NCBI GenBank assembly: GCA_025463925.1
Contig: JAODBK010000004.1
Coordinates: 1-64,000, forward strand
Length of the DNA: 64,000 nucleotides
Source of the DNA: Acidimicrobiales bacterium
GTDB lineage: Bacteria; Actinomycetota; Acidimicrobiia; Acidimicrobiales; AC-14
Direction of reading: 5' to 3'
Part shown: piece by piece, positions 49,846 to 59,212 of the stretch
Layout: every line of letters begins with the position of its first letter
Position numbering within the stretch: position 1 is the first letter of the stretch
Notes under the pieces: model-generated
What the model was told of the DNA's origin: nothing
What the model saw: the letters and a program-made list of their open reading frames with translations, nothing else
Databases searched by the model: none
Position numbers and translations under genes: made by a program

Positions 49846-52017
49846 GTGCTCCACGGGTCGCCACGCCGGGCCGTGTTCCTCGGGCTCGTGATCGCCCTCC
49901 TCGCCGGCGTGATCCCCGTGGCCCTCGGCGCCGGACCGCCAGCCGCCGTGCAGGTGCGCGTCCTTTCGAACCGCGCCGACCTGGTGTCCGGCGGCGACGC
50001 CCTCACCGAAGTGGTGCTGCCGCCGGCGGTGTCACCGTCGTCGGTCCGGGTGACGTTGAACGGCGGCGACGTCACCGGCGCGTTCGCGCAGCGCGCCGAC
50101 CATCGCTACGAAGGCCTCCTCACCGGCCTCCGCCTCGGGACCAACCTCGTCGTGGCCCGATTGGCGGACGGCCGGGGCGCCCGGCTGACGATCACCAACC
50201 ACCCCCTCGGCGGGCCGGTCTTCTCGGGCCCGCAGATCCAACCATGGACGTGCCAGTCCGGCGCCAAGGACGCGCAGTGCGACCAGGCGCCGACGTTTTC
50301 GTACCAGTACATGCCCGCCGGGCTGAGCAGCGCCGGGGCCGGAATCACCGGCGTCGCTTCCGTCAACGCCTTCCGCCCCTACGACCCGAAGAGCCCGCCG
50401 CCGACGGGCGCGATCGCGACCACGACCACGACGGACGGCGTCACGCTGCCGTTCATCGTGCGCGTCGAGACCGGCTTCATCGATCGCGACCAGTATGCGA
50501 TCGCCGCCCTCTGGCAGCCCGGACAGCCGTGGCAACCGTGGGCGCCCCAGCGGCAGTTCAACGGCCGGCTCGTCATCACCCACGGCGCCAGTTGCGACAC
50601 GACGTATGGCGCCGGCACCGCGCCCGGCGTGCTCGACGCCAAGGTGCTCGGCGGCGGCTTCGTCGTCATGTCGAACGCATTGGACAACGCCGGCCACAAC
50701 TGCAATCTGGTCACGCAAGCCGAATCGCTCGTGATGACGAAGGAGTACGTCGTCGATCACTACGGCCCGGTGCGCTGGACGATCGGCATGGGCTGCTCGG
50801 GTGGCTCGCTGGTGCAGCAGCAGGTGGCGAACGCCTACCCGGGCATCTACCAGGGCATCACGCCGCAGTGCTCCTTCACCGACGCGTGGTCGTCGGCGAT
50901 GCAGTACGTCGACTACGACATCCTCCTGCGGTACTTCAAGGACCCGTCGCGGTGGGACCCCGGCACCGCGTGGACGCCGGTCCAGATCAGCGAGGTCATC
51001 GACCATCCCAACATCGGCAACCCCGTCACGTTCACGAACGTCATCCCGAACAGCGGCAACCCCAGTCGCTCGTGCCCGGGCGTGCCGGCCGGGAAGACCT
51101 ACAACCAGAAGACCAATCCCAAGGGCGTGAGATGCACGCTGCAGGACTACATGATCAACGCGTTCGGCCCGCGTCCCGACGGCTTCGCCAACCGACCCTT
51201 CGGCAACGCCGGCATCCAGTACGGCCTCAAGGCCCTGCGCGAGGGCATCCTGACCGCGGCCCAGTTCGTCGACCTCAACACCAACGTCGGCGGGCTCGAC
51301 TACAACGACGACGTCCAAAGTGCTCGCAGCGTCCCGGATCTCGCCGGTCTGGCCCGGGCCTACACCACGGGCGCCGTCGACTCAGCCAATCATCTCGACC
51401 AGGTGGCGATCATCGACCTGCGGGGCCCGGATCCCGGCTTCTTCCACGACGTGTACCGCACCTACGCGATGCGCGCCCGGCTGCTGCGCAACTTCGGCAC
51501 CGCCGCCAACCAGGTGCTGTGGCGAGGCCAGGCCGCGATCGCGGGCGACGTGACGTTCGCCGACGACGCGGTGTTCGCGGTCGATCGTTGGCTGGCTCGG
51601 GTCGATGCCGACCATCGGGCCGTCGCGCTGGCGACGAAGATCACCCAGGACAAGCCCGACACGATCGCACCTCGCTGCACCGACGGTGCCGGTCATGACA
51701 TCCCGAGCGAGGTGTGCGACCAGACGGTGGCGTCCTACGGGACGCCGCGGTTGGGCGCCGACGAACCGCTCACCGACGACGTATTGCAGTGCCAGTTCAA
51801 ACCGATGAACAAGGCCGATTACCGAGTTGCGTTCAGCAACGCGCAATGGACGCGGCTGCAGCGGGCGTTCCCGAACGGCGTGTGCGACTACAGCAAGCCG
51901 GGTCTGGCCCAACGGGGCGCGCTCACGTGGCAGACCTATCAGGACCGCTCGGGCACCGTGCTCTACGGCGGCCTGCCGTTGGGGCCGGCCCCGCAATCGG
52001 TCCCGGCGAGTCGCTAA
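49846..52017 (+). CDS. Secreted DUF6351-like protein with GCSGGS nucleophile elbow
   Basis: About 723 residues from a GTG at 49846 (an ATG at 49789 or 49735 is possible). An N-terminal hydrophobic stretch AVFLGLVIALLAGVIPVALG is a signal peptide. The mature part contains RLVITHGASCDTTYGAG, VVMSNALDNAGHNCNL and MGCSGGSLVQQQVANAYPGI; GCSGGS looks like the nucleophile elbow of an alpha/beta hydrolase. The C-terminal part has many Cys (PRCTDGAGHDIPSEVCDQ, QCQFKPMNKADY) that may be disulfide-bonded. Long DUF6351-type proteins of unknown substrate are common in actinobacteria. Probably an extracellular esterase-like enzyme. Confidence 0.82.
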   Translation: MLHGSPRRAVFLGLVIALLAGVIPVALGAGPPAAVQVRVLSNRADLVSGGDALTEVVLPPAVSPSSVRVTLNGGDVTGAFAQRADHRYEGLLTGLRLGTNLVVARLADGRGARLTITNHPLGGPVFSGPQIQPWTCQSGAKDAQCDQAPTFSYQYMPAGLSSAGAGITGVASVNAFRPYDPKSPPPTGAIATTTTTDGVTLPFIVRVETGFIDRDQYAIAALWQPGQPWQPWAPQRQFNGRLVITHGASCDTTYGAGTAPGVLDAKVLGGGFVVMSNALDNAGHNCNLVTQAESLVMTKEYVVDHYGPVRWTIGMGCSGGSLVQQQVANAYPGIYQGITPQCSFTDAWSSAMQYVDYDILLRYFKDPSRWDPGTAWTPVQISEVIDHPNIGNPVTFTNVIPNSGNPSRSCPGVPAGKTYNQKTNPKGVRCTLQDYMINAFGPRPDGFANRPFGNAGIQYGLKALREGILTAAQFVDLNTNVGGLDYNDDVQSARSVPDLAGLARAYTTGAVDSANHLDQVAIIDLRGPDPGFFHDVYRTYAMRARLLRNFGTAANQVLWRGQAAIAGDVTFADDAVFAVDRWLARVDADHRAVALATKITQDKPDTIAPRCTDGAGHDIPSEVCDQTVASYGTPRLGADEPLTDDVLQCQFKPMNKADYRVAFSNAQWTRLQRAFPNGVCDYSKPGLAQRGALTWQTYQDRSGTVLYGGLPLGPAPQSVPASR

Positions 52018-52208
52018 CCGGTGAACTGATACTCGTTCGGGGCGCCGGCCGCCGGCTCGGTCGGCCCCTCGCGGAACCACCGCACCCGATCGCCCGGCCG
52101 GCCGTGCTGGCGGACCCACGCGTCCATCGAGTCCCGGTCCGGCAGGCCGCGCGCCTTCTTCTCGTCAGGCGTGTCCGGGCGGAGGATGACGTGATAGGTG
52201 ACCTGCAT
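52014..52208 (-). CDS. Small protein, relative of the one at 41482
   Basis: 64 residues: VILRPDTPDEKKARGL and WVRQHGRPGDRVRW, then a short variable tail. The pattern (hydrophobic-hydrophobic-LRP, acidic linker, W-RQHG-PGDR) matches the 41482 protein. The 3' end overlaps the DUF6351-like gene by 4 nt convergently. The function is unknown. With two divergent copies in one window it looks like a dispersed family. Confidence 0.65.
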   Translation of the reverse strand: MQVTYHVILRPDTPDEKKARGLPDRDSMDAWVRQHGRPGDRVRWFREGPTEPAAGAPNEYQFTG

Positions 52209-52219
52209 CCCGACGACGG

Positions 52220-52225
52220 TAGCGT
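52220..52225 (+). promoter_or_regulatory. Likely -10 element for leaderless amidohydrolase gene
   Basis: TAGCGT ends 6 nt before the GTG at 52232; the same GGTAGCGT box precedes the SDR at 61122. Confidence 0.5.
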
Positions 52226-52231
52226 CCGCAT

Positions 52232-53644
52232 GTGGCGTCGTTCGTCCGAAGCGATGAGGTGGCCCGGATCCGCACCAAGCTCGGGCACCCGGTCATCGAC
52301 TCGGACGGGCACCTCATCGAGTTCACGCCGGTCGTGCGCGATTTCATCGTCGACATCGCCGGCGAGGACGTGGCGAAGCGCTTCGACGTGCTGGTCGACC
52401 ACGGCCGCATCGTCCGGCAGGTGCCGCCGGGAGAGGAGCGACGCAAGCTCGGGCTGTCGCGCAGCGCGTGGTGGGGCCTTCCGACGCGGAACACGCTCGA
52501 CCGGGCGACGGCCATGTTGCCCGGCCTGCTGTACGACCGGCTCGACGAGATCGGCATCGACGTGGCGGTGGTGTACCCGACTTACGGGCTCACCGTCACG
52601 GCACTGCCCGACGACGAGTTGCGACAGGCGATGGCACGCGCGTGCAACCGCTATTACGCCGAGGCGTTCGCCGACTACTCGGACCGCCTGGTACCCGTCG
52701 CCGCGATCCCGATGTTCACCCCGGACGAAGCGGTGGCGGAGATCGACCACGCAGTCGGCGAGCTGGGCCTCAAGGCGGTCATGCTCTCCGGCGTCATACC
52801 GCGCGCCGTCGCGGGCGCCGAAGCCGTTCGGGGCGCCCGCTGGGTCGACACGCCGGGTCACGACTCTCCCTTCGACTACGACCCGGTGTGGGCCGCGTGC
52901 CAGAGCCGCGACGTGGCCGCGACGTTCCACGCGAGCGGCATGGGTTGGGGCTCGCGGGCGTCGACCAGCAACTACGTGTTCAACCACATCGGCAACTTCG
53001 CGGCCGCCGGCGAGGCGACGGCGCGCGCGTTGTTCTTCGGCGGTGTGCCGCGCCGGTTTCCCGAGCTGCGGTTCGCGTTCCAGGAGGGCGGCGTGGCGTG
53101 GGCCTGCAACCTCTTGTCGGACATCCTCGGGCATTTCGCCAAGCGCAATCGGGGCGCCATCGGCAACTACGACCCGGCCGAGCTCGACCGGGCCCGGCTC
53201 GGCGCGCTGTTCGACGAGTTCGCGACCGGCCCGCTGAAGGGGCAGGGGAGTCGCCTCGCCGACGGCCTCAACATGCTGTCCGAGCCCGACGCCGACCCGG
53301 ATGACGAGTTCGCGGCCGCGTTGATCGACGGAGCCGCCGACGTGATCGACGTCTTCACCCGGCAGTACCACTTCGGCTGCGAGGCCGACGATCCCATGAA
53401 CGCGATCGCATTCGCCACGAAGCTGAACCCGCACGGCGCCCGGCTGCGAGCGGTGTTCGCGTCCGACATCGGGCATTGGGACGTGCCCGATGTCCGCGAG
53501 GTGCTCGTCGAGGCGCACGAGCTCGTGGACCACGGGCATCTGTCCGACGAGGACTTCCGCGACTTCGTGTTCACCAACCCGCGGTCGCTGTGGGGCCGGG
53601 CCTTCTTCGAGGGGACCATCGTCGGAGCCGGAGCCGATCCCTAG
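52232..53644 (+). CDS. Amidohydrolase family 2 protein
   Basis: A 470-residue TIM-barrel metal hydrolase. VIDSDGHLIEF gives the N-terminal metal site; AATFHASGMGWGS and VFASDIGHWDVPD provide the later His and Asp. A long insert (residues about 50-90, RKLGLSRSAWWGLPT) is typical of the actinobacterial clade often near steroid or aromatic catabolism genes. The GTG start is supported by a TANNNT box 6 nt before it. It is the third such protein in the window. The substrate is unknown. Confidence 0.92.
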   Translation: MASFVRSDEVARIRTKLGHPVIDSDGHLIEFTPVVRDFIVDIAGEDVAKRFDVLVDHGRIVRQVPPGEERRKLGLSRSAWWGLPTRNTLDRATAMLPGLLYDRLDEIGIDVAVVYPTYGLTVTALPDDELRQAMARACNRYYAEAFADYSDRLVPVAAIPMFTPDEAVAEIDHAVGELGLKAVMLSGVIPRAVAGAEAVRGARWVDTPGHDSPFDYDPVWAACQSRDVAATFHASGMGWGSRASTSNYVFNHIGNFAAAGEATARALFFGGVPRRFPELRFAFQEGGVAWACNLLSDILGHFAKRNRGAIGNYDPAELDRARLGALFDEFATGPLKGQGSRLADGLNMLSEPDADPDDEFAAALIDGAADVIDVFTRQYHFGCEADDPMNAIAFATKLNPHGARLRAVFASDIGHWDVPDVREVLVEAHELVDHGHLSDEDFRDFVFTNPRSLWGRAFFEGTIVGAGADP

Positions 53645-53699
53645 GATTTCGAGGGCGAATTCACAGGTTCGTCCAAGGTTCCTCGGTTTTCCTGTGGAG

Positions 53700-55553
53700 A
53701 TGTTCCACCTGGTCTATGTCGCCAGGGAACTCCGACGCCGCCTCGGCCGGACGCTGCTGACGGCGTTGGGGCTGGCGCTCGGGGTCGGCCTGGTGATCGG
53801 CATCATCGGTGTGTCGCAGGGCCTCGACGATGCGCAGAACAAGGTGCTGGCGCCGCTGCAGTCGATCGGCACCGACGTCCTCGTCACCCGGGTGGCGGGC
53901 GCCCAGCCGACCACGGGCTCGTCGGGCGCGACCGCCACGACGTCGACGACGCAGGCGGACAACCAGGGTCGCGGCGGCGGCTTCTTCGCCGGCGGCGGCG
54001 GCGGTGGCGGCGGTGGCGGCGGTGGCGGCGGTGGCGGCGGGAACAACGCGCTCAACGTCGCCGACACGAGCGCGCTGTTGAACGAGAACTCCAACGTGGT
54101 GACGGACTTGTCGAAACTCGGCAAGCCCGGTGACAAGTTCACCCATGACTTCTTCCTCTCGGCCACCTTGCTGAGCTTCCCGCAGGACGCCATCGCGCAG
54201 ATCGCCAAGGTGCAAGGCGTCGCCTCGGCCACCGGCGGACTGGTCCAGCAGGCCGAGCACCAGACCGGCACCGTCCCGAACATCGTCGCCAGCATCCAGA
54301 CCGGCGGGCAGACCTACACGCAGACGGTGCGGCCGGCGCCGATGACCGCCGCCGAGCGCCAGGCGTTCGCCGACTGCCTCCAGGCCAAGGGCGTCACCAT
54401 CGGACCGCGTGCTGGTGGAACCGGTGGGACCGGCGGCGGCGGGACCGGCGGTACCACTGGTACCACCGAGGCCCCCGGCGGCGGCGGTCGGGGTGGTGGC
54501 TTCCGCGACAACCCGGCGTTCCAGGACTGCCTGCCGGCGCGGTTCCAGCAGTTCAACGCGCAGTTCACCACGCCATTGCAGACGGTGCAGCAGGTCGTCA
54601 ATCCGCCGTCGACCGACATCAACAACCAGCCGTACGTCGCGGCCGGCGTCGATCCAGCGACGCCGAAGGTCGGACTGGTGACGACCGATCAGCTGACGAC
54701 CGGTCGCTGGCTGGCGAAGGACGCGCCCAACGAGATCCTCGTCAACGTGGCATACGCGAACACCAAGTCGTTGAAGCTCGGTTCGACCATCCCGATCAAC
54801 GGCACCGACTACACCATCGTCGGGCTGGTGAACCCCACGCTCACCGGGAGCACCGCCGACATCTACTTCCCGCTGACGACGTTGCAGAAGCTCGCCGGCA
54901 AGGACGGTCGCGTCACGCAGGTGTTGGTGAAGGCAACCAACGCCAAGTCGTTGGCCTCCGTCACCGCGGAGATCAAGAAGCTGCTGCCCGGCGCCGAGGT
55001 CGTGACGTCCAAGGGCCTCGCCGACCAGGTGACCGGCAACCTGGCCGACGCCCACAACCTGGCCAAGAACTTCGGCGGTGTGCTGTCGGTGATCGTGCTG
55101 CTCGCGGCGTTCACCATCGCGGTGCTGCTCACGCTCTCGTCCATCGGGAAGCGCGTCCGTGAGATCGGCACCTTGCGGGCCATCGGGTGGTCGAAGGTCC
55201 GCGTGCTCCGGCAGCTCCTCGGCGAGACGCTGGGCATCGGCCTCCTCGGCGGGGTCCTCGGTGTCGCAGTGGGCTTCGCCGCGGCCGCTGGCGTCCATGC
55301 GTTGTCGCCATCCCTGTCGGCGACCACCGCCGGCGTGCCCGGCCTCAACAGCGCGTCGAGCCTGTCGCGCATCTTCGGGCAGACGACCACGGTGGTCCAC
55401 ACGTCGAAGGTGACGCTCAGTGCGCCACTGCACGCCGGCACCCTGCTCCTCGGTGTCGTGTTCGCGCTCATCGGGGGCGCGCTGGCCGGGCTGTTCGGCG
55501 GATGGCGGGCGGCCCGCCTCGCGCCGGCGGTTGCCCTGAGGGACATCGGATGA
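53700..55553 (+). CDS. MacB/FtsX-type ABC permease with poly-Gly insert
   Basis: A 617-residue permease of the MacB class. Membrane segment 1 is at residues about 18-40 (RTLLTALGLALGVGLVIGII). A long extracytoplasmic domain follows (residues 41-455) with a 17-residue Gly run at 98-114 and a second Gly/Thr-rich stretch near 240-265. Three membrane segments lie at the C-terminus (LSVIVLLAAFTIAVLLTLSS, GLLGGVLGVAVGFAAAAGVH, GTLLLGVVFALIGGALAGLF), with the FtsX signature GTLRAIGWSK between. The four-segment plan with a large exposed domain fits mechanotransmission, not classical transport. The stop overlaps the ATPase start by 4 nt. Confidence 0.92.
   Translation: MFHLVYVARELRRRLGRTLLTALGLALGVGLVIGIIGVSQGLDDAQNKVLAPLQSIGTDVLVTRVAGAQPTTGSSGATATTSTTQADNQGRGGGFFAGGGGGGGGGGGGGGGGGNNALNVADTSALLNENSNVVTDLSKLGKPGDKFTHDFFLSATLLSFPQDAIAQIAKVQGVASATGGLVQQAEHQTGTVPNIVASIQTGGQTYTQTVRPAPMTAAERQAFADCLQAKGVTIGPRAGGTGGTGGGGTGGTTGTTEAPGGGGRGGGFRDNPAFQDCLPARFQQFNAQFTTPLQTVQQVVNPPSTDINNQPYVAAGVDPATPKVGLVTTDQLTTGRWLAKDAPNEILVNVAYANTKSLKLGSTIPINGTDYTIVGLVNPTLTGSTADIYFPLTTLQKLAGKDGRVTQVLVKATNAKSLASVTAEIKKLLPGAEVVTSKGLADQVTGNLADAHNLAKNFGGVLSVIVLLAAFTIAVLLTLSSIGKRVREIGTLRAIGWSKVRVLRQLLGETLGIGLLGGVLGVAVGFAAAAGVHALSPSLSATTAGVPGLNSASSLSRIFGQTTTVVHTSKVTLSAPLHAGTLLLGVVFALIGGALAGLFGGWRAARLAPAVALRDIG
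53991..54041 (+). repeat. GGCGGCGGT-type tandem repeat coding poly-Gly
   Basis: Seventeen Gly codons, mostly in 9-bp units GGC-GGC-GGT, inside the permease gene at residues 98-114. The frame is kept by any change of 9 bp, so length variation is expected. Confidence 0.85.
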
Positions 55554-56287
55554 CCACTGCGTTGTATGACCTGACCGACGTCCAGCGGGTGTATCGCACC
55601 GCCGCGGGAGAGGTGCGGGCGCTCGACGGCATCGACCTCGTGATCGGCAGCGGCGAGTTCGTCGCGGTCGAGGGACCGAGCGGTTCGGGCAAGAGCACGC
55701 TCCTCCAACTCCTCGGCGCGCTCGACACACCGACGGGGGGATCCCTGGTGTTCGACGGCCGCGACCTCGGCCGCTTCAGCTCCGCCGAGCTCACCCAAGT
55801 GCGCTCGCGCGACATCGGCTTCGTCTTCCAGGCCTTCAACCTGATCCCGACGCTCACCGCGGCCGAGAACGTCGAGGCGGCGATGGTGCCCTTGAAGCGC
55901 GGCCGCCGTCAGCGCCGGAGCCGGGCCCGCGAGCTCCTCGAACGGGTCGGCCTGGCGCACCGGGCCGACCACCTGCCGTCGTTGCTGTCCGGCGGCGAGC
56001 AGCAGCGCGTCGCGATCGCGCGCTCGCTCGCCAACGAGCCGCGGGTCATCCTCGCCGACGAGCCGACCGGCAACCTCGACACCGCGACGGCGGCCGAGGT
56101 GGTCAGCACGCTGGGTTCGTTGGCGGAGCAGGGTGTCACCGTGATCGTGGTGACGCACGCCGAGGATGTCGCCCGGCGCACCGCCCGACGCATCCGCTTG
56201 CGCGACGGCCGGGTCGTGCCCGATCCGGACGCCGCCTGGCGGGCCGAGCCGCCGGCGCACGACCAGCCGGGCGTCAGCTTCTCCTGA
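55550..56287 (+). CDS. ABC transporter ATPase (MacB/LolD-like)
   Basis: A 245-residue ATPase of the LolD/MacB group: Walker [10 protein letters not shown] near residue 43, Q-loop [13 protein letters not shown], signature [14 protein letters not shown], Walker [13 protein letters not shown] and switch His VVTHAEDVA. The pattern [13 protein letters not shown] is characteristic of this class. The ATG overlaps the permease stop by 4 nt (ATGA). Together they form a lipoprotein/peptide-type or envelope-tension ABC system. The substrate is unknown. Confidence 0.95.
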   Translation: MTTALYDLTDVQRVYRTAAGEVRALDGIDLVIGSGEFVAVEGPSGSGKSTLLQLLGALDTPTGGSLVFDGRDLGRFSSAELTQVRSRDIGFVFQAFNLIPTLTAAENVEAAMVPLKRGRRQRRSRARELLERVGLAHRADHLPSLLSGGEQQRVAIARSLANEPRVILADEPTGNLDTATAAEVVSTLGSLAEQGVTVIVVTHAEDVARRTARRIRLRDGRVVPDPDAAWRAEPPAHDQPGVSFS

Positions 56288-56316
56288 TCGCCTGATCTTC
56301 TGATCTTCTGACTGCC
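56285..56316 (+). repeat. Short 8-bp tandem repeat after ATPase gene
   Basis: TGATCGCC, TGATCTTC, TGATCTTC, TGACTGCC: four 8-bp units beginning at the stop codon of the ATPase. Each unit starts with TGA. It fills most of the 33-bp convergent gap. Confidence 0.6.
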
Positions 56317-56320
56317 GGAC

Positions 56321-56695
56321 TCAGCCGGCGGTCGGTGCCGCGGCGAGCACCTCGAGCACGACCCGCCCGAGGGCGTCGAAATCGGGCTTGTCGACGAAGG
56401 CGCGAGCGCCGGCGGCGAGCGTCTGGCCGCGCAATCCGTCGTGGGCGCTGAAGACGACGACCGCCGTGCGCGGGGCGAGCGCGGTGATGTCCCTGAGGCT
56501 TTCGGACATGTCGGTCGTGCCGGTGACGACGAGGTCGAGGATCACGACGTCGGGCTTCGCCTGGTCGATGACGTCGGCGAGCAGTGGGACCGAGTCGCCG
56601 TCGGCGATGACGACCACGTCGAGCGATCGGAGCACCGACGCGATGACGCCTCGCAGTTGCGGATCATCCTCGACGACTACCGCGCGACCTCCCAC
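56321..56695 (-). CDS. Single-domain response regulator
   Basis: A 124-residue receiver without output domain: acidic pair near residues 9-11 (VVEDDPQL), phosphoacceptor Asp in [10 protein letters not shown], switch Ser in VVFSAHDG, conserved Lys in FVDKPDF. Such proteins shuttle phosphate or act by docking. No kinase lies beside it. It converges on the ABC ATPase gene and is divergent from the CoA transferase at 56759. Confidence 0.88.
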   Translation of the reverse strand: MGGRAVVVEDDPQLRGVIASVLRSLDVVVIADGDSVPLLADVIDQAKPDVVILDLVVTGTTDMSESLRDITALAPRTAVVVFSAHDGLRGQTLAAGARAFVDKPDFDALGRVVLEVLAAAPTAG

Positions 56696-56745
56696 CAGCG
56701 CACGATACCCATTGGCCAGCGTCCATGGACGGACCTAGCAGTTGC

Positions 56746-56751
56746 TATGAT
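56746..56751 (+). promoter_or_regulatory. Likely -10 element for leaderless CoA transferase gene
   Basis: TATGAT, the best -10 match in the window, ends 7 nt before the ATG at 56759. It makes the ATG at 56747 (inside the box) an unlikely start. Confidence 0.55.
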
Positions 56752-56758
56752 CCCGCCG

Positions 56759-59167
56759 ATGCCCGGCGTCTTCGACGAGCTCCGCGTGCTCGACCTCTCC
56801 TGGGGCATCGCCGGACCGATGACCACGATGCTGCTGGCCGACAACGGCGCCGGGGTCACCAAGATCGAGCCGCCGGGCGGCGACCCGTTCGACGGGTATT
56901 CCGGCGCCCGCGTCTGGCACCGCGGCAAGCGACGGGCGGCGCTCGACCTGAGCGTGGCCGAGGGCCGCGACGCGTTCCTCGCGCTGGCGGCCGGCGCCGA
57001 CGTCGTCGTCGAGAGCTTCTCGCCCGGCACGACCGAGAAGCTCGGCCTCGGCTTCGACGCGCTCCACGCCGCCAACCCCGGGCTGATCGTCTGCTCCATC
57101 ACCGGGTACGGGCGCGGCAACCCGCTCAGCGAACGCCCCGGCTACGACGGGCTGGTCGCGGCCCGCACCGGGATCCTGTTCGACCAGAAGGGTCGCCGGG
57201 GCACGCCGATGGAGTTCATCAACGGGCGGCCGGGGCCGCATCCCGAGTTCGATGGCCCGGAAGGAATGCGCCGGGGCGCCGACCGCGACGGGCCGGTGTT
57301 CCCGCGCTCCACCTGGCCGAGCCTCGGCGCGACGTATCTCGCCACGCTCGGCATCGCGGCCGCCCTCCGGGCCCGTGAGGTGACGGGCGAGGGCCAGTGG
57401 GTCGAGACGTCGCTCCTGCAGGGCGCGCTCGCCGCGGTGGCGCTCAACTGGCAGCGCGTCGACAACCCCGACGCGCCGCTCTACTGGATGTGGCCGGTCG
57501 ACGGCCGGTCGATCGAGGGCCTGTACGAGTGTGCCGACGGCCGCTGGGTGCACCACTGGACGGTCCGGCCCAGCTGGGTGCTTTCCGCGGCCGAGGGCGA
57601 CGAGCTCCGGCCGGTCGGCATCGACACTGCGTACCGCGACGATCCCGACCGGCTGTCGATGGAGCCCGACGGCCTGCTCACCGGCATCTTCCTGCACCCG
57701 CTGCTGGCCGAGGCCTTCGGCAAGTTTCCGTCCGACGCGTGGGTCGCGGCCGCGGAAGCGGCGCAGATGGGCGTGGCGCTCGTGCGGTCGCCGGCCGAGG
57801 CGCTGGCCGACCCGTCGTTCCTGGCCGACGGCTGCGTGGTGGAGGTGGACGATCCCCGGCTCGGACGGATCCGCCACGTCGGCAACGTGCTCGAGTTCGA
57901 GGACACTCCTGGATCGGTGGGGGGTCCGACGGCAACGCCGGGCGCGCACACCGCCGAGGTCTTGGCCGAGGCGGCGGCTCCGGCACGCCGCACCGAGCGG
58001 GCCGGCGGAGACGCGTTGACGCGGCCGCTCGAGGGGGTGCGCGTCTTGGACCTCGGGCTCGGCGTGGCCGGCCCGTTCGCGCCCCGGATGCTCGCCGACC
58101 TCGGCGCCGAGGTGATCAAGCTGCACGCGCTGCACGACACCTTCTGGGCCGGCACCCACATGGGTCTCGGCACGAACCGCGGCAAGCGCAGCATCTCGCT
58201 GAACGTCAAGGACGAGCGCGGGCGCGAGGCGCTGCACCGGCTCGTCGACTGGGCCGACGTCGTGGCGACCAACTGGCGCCCGGGCGCGGCGGCCCGGCTG
58301 GGCATCGACTACGAGTCGTTGCGCGAGCGGCACCCGCGCCTCGTGTACTGCAACACCCGTGGGTACGAGAAGGGACCGCGCTCCGATCTGCCGGGCACTG
58401 ATCAGACGGCGGCCGCACTCACCGGCATCGAGTGGGAGGACGGCGGATGCGACGCCGGCAACCCGCCGATGTGGAGCCGGAGCAACATGGGCGACACCGG
58501 CAACGCCCTGCTCGCCGCGATCGCGATCACTGCCGCGCTGTACCACCGCGACCGCACCGGCCATGGTCAAGCAGTGAGCACGTCGATCGTGAACGCCGGC
58601 CTGCTCGGGATGTCGTACGCGTGGATCCACGCCGACGGGACGCCCGGGGACTGGGCCCACGTCGATGCCGGCCAGTACGGCCTCTCGCCGCGCTACCGGC
58701 TGTACGAGTGCGCCGACGGATGGCTGTTCCTCGCCGCGGTCAGCGACGGGCACCGCGCCGCGCTCGCCGGCGTCATGGGCGAATCGGACACCGCCCTCGA
58801 CGACGCCGACAAGCTCGCCGCGGTGCTGGAGGCCCGCTTTCGCGAACGACCGGCGGCCGACTGGTTCGCGGCGCTCGACGATGCCGGGGTCCCCGTAGAG
58901 GTCGTCGACGAGCAGTTCGCGCGCGAGCTGTTCGACGATCCCGCGTGGCGGGCCCACCAGTTGGTGTCCGAGACCTGGGCCGCGGGCGTCGGGCGGTTCG
59001 AGGACCCTGGGCTGCTCGTCAACCTCTCGGCGACCCCGGGCGCCATCAGCCGCGGACCGTGCCTGTGCGGCCAGCACTCGCGCGAGATCCTCCGGGAGCT
59101 CGGGTACGACGACGCCGACGTCGACGCGCTGGTCGCGGCCGGGGTCGTCCGCGACGAACCCGTCTGA
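56759..59167 (+). CDS. Tandem CaiB/BaiF (family III) CoA transferase in one chain
   Basis: An 802-residue protein made of two CoA transferase-III modules. Module 1 (residues about 5-395) has RVLDLSWGIAGPMTTMLLAD, VTKIEPPGGDPF, and PGYDGLVAARTGI with the catalytic Asp. Module 2 (about 420-800) has RVLDLGLGVAGPFAPRMLAD, GAEVIKLHALHD, and PGTDQTAAALTGI. Family III enzymes normally dimerise as interlocked rings; here two copies are fused. Module 1 keeps the Asp in a GYDG context, module 2 in GTDQ. They transfer CoA between carboxylic acids through mixed anhydride and thioester intermediates. The acids are unknown. Leaderless start by the TATGAT box. Confidence 0.92.
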   Translation: MPGVFDELRVLDLSWGIAGPMTTMLLADNGAGVTKIEPPGGDPFDGYSGARVWHRGKRRAALDLSVAEGRDAFLALAAGADVVVESFSPGTTEKLGLGFDALHAANPGLIVCSITGYGRGNPLSERPGYDGLVAARTGILFDQKGRRGTPMEFINGRPGPHPEFDGPEGMRRGADRDGPVFPRSTWPSLGATYLATLGIAAALRAREVTGEGQWVETSLLQGALAAVALNWQRVDNPDAPLYWMWPVDGRSIEGLYECADGRWVHHWTVRPSWVLSAAEGDELRPVGIDTAYRDDPDRLSMEPDGLLTGIFLHPLLAEAFGKFPSDAWVAAAEAAQMGVALVRSPAEALADPSFLADGCVVEVDDPRLGRIRHVGNVLEFEDTPGSVGGPTATPGAHTAEVLAEAAAPARRTERAGGDALTRPLEGVRVLDLGLGVAGPFAPRMLADLGAEVIKLHALHDTFWAGTHMGLGTNRGKRSISLNVKDERGREALHRLVDWADVVATNWRPGAAARLGIDYESLRERHPRLVYCNTRGYEKGPRSDLPGTDQTAAALTGIEWEDGGCDAGNPPMWSRSNMGDTGNALLAAIAITAALYHRDRTGHGQAVSTSIVNAGLLGMSYAWIHADGTPGDWAHVDAGQYGLSPRYRLYECADGWLFLAAVSDGHRAALAGVMGESDTALDDADKLAAVLEARFRERPAADWFAALDDAGVPVEVVDEQFARELFDDPAWRAHQLVSETWAAGVGRFEDPGLLVNLSATPGAISRGPCLCGQHSREILRELGYDDADVDALVAAGVVRDEPV

Positions 59168-59212
59168 TCCGGCGGGCGGTTCACGGCCGGACCGGCCGGG
59201 AACACTCCGGGG

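Noticed and set aside
53991-54041. Possible CRISPR-like or satellite array
   Set aside because: The repeat is in frame, encodes Gly only and has no unique spacers. No CRISPR array is seen anywhere in the window.
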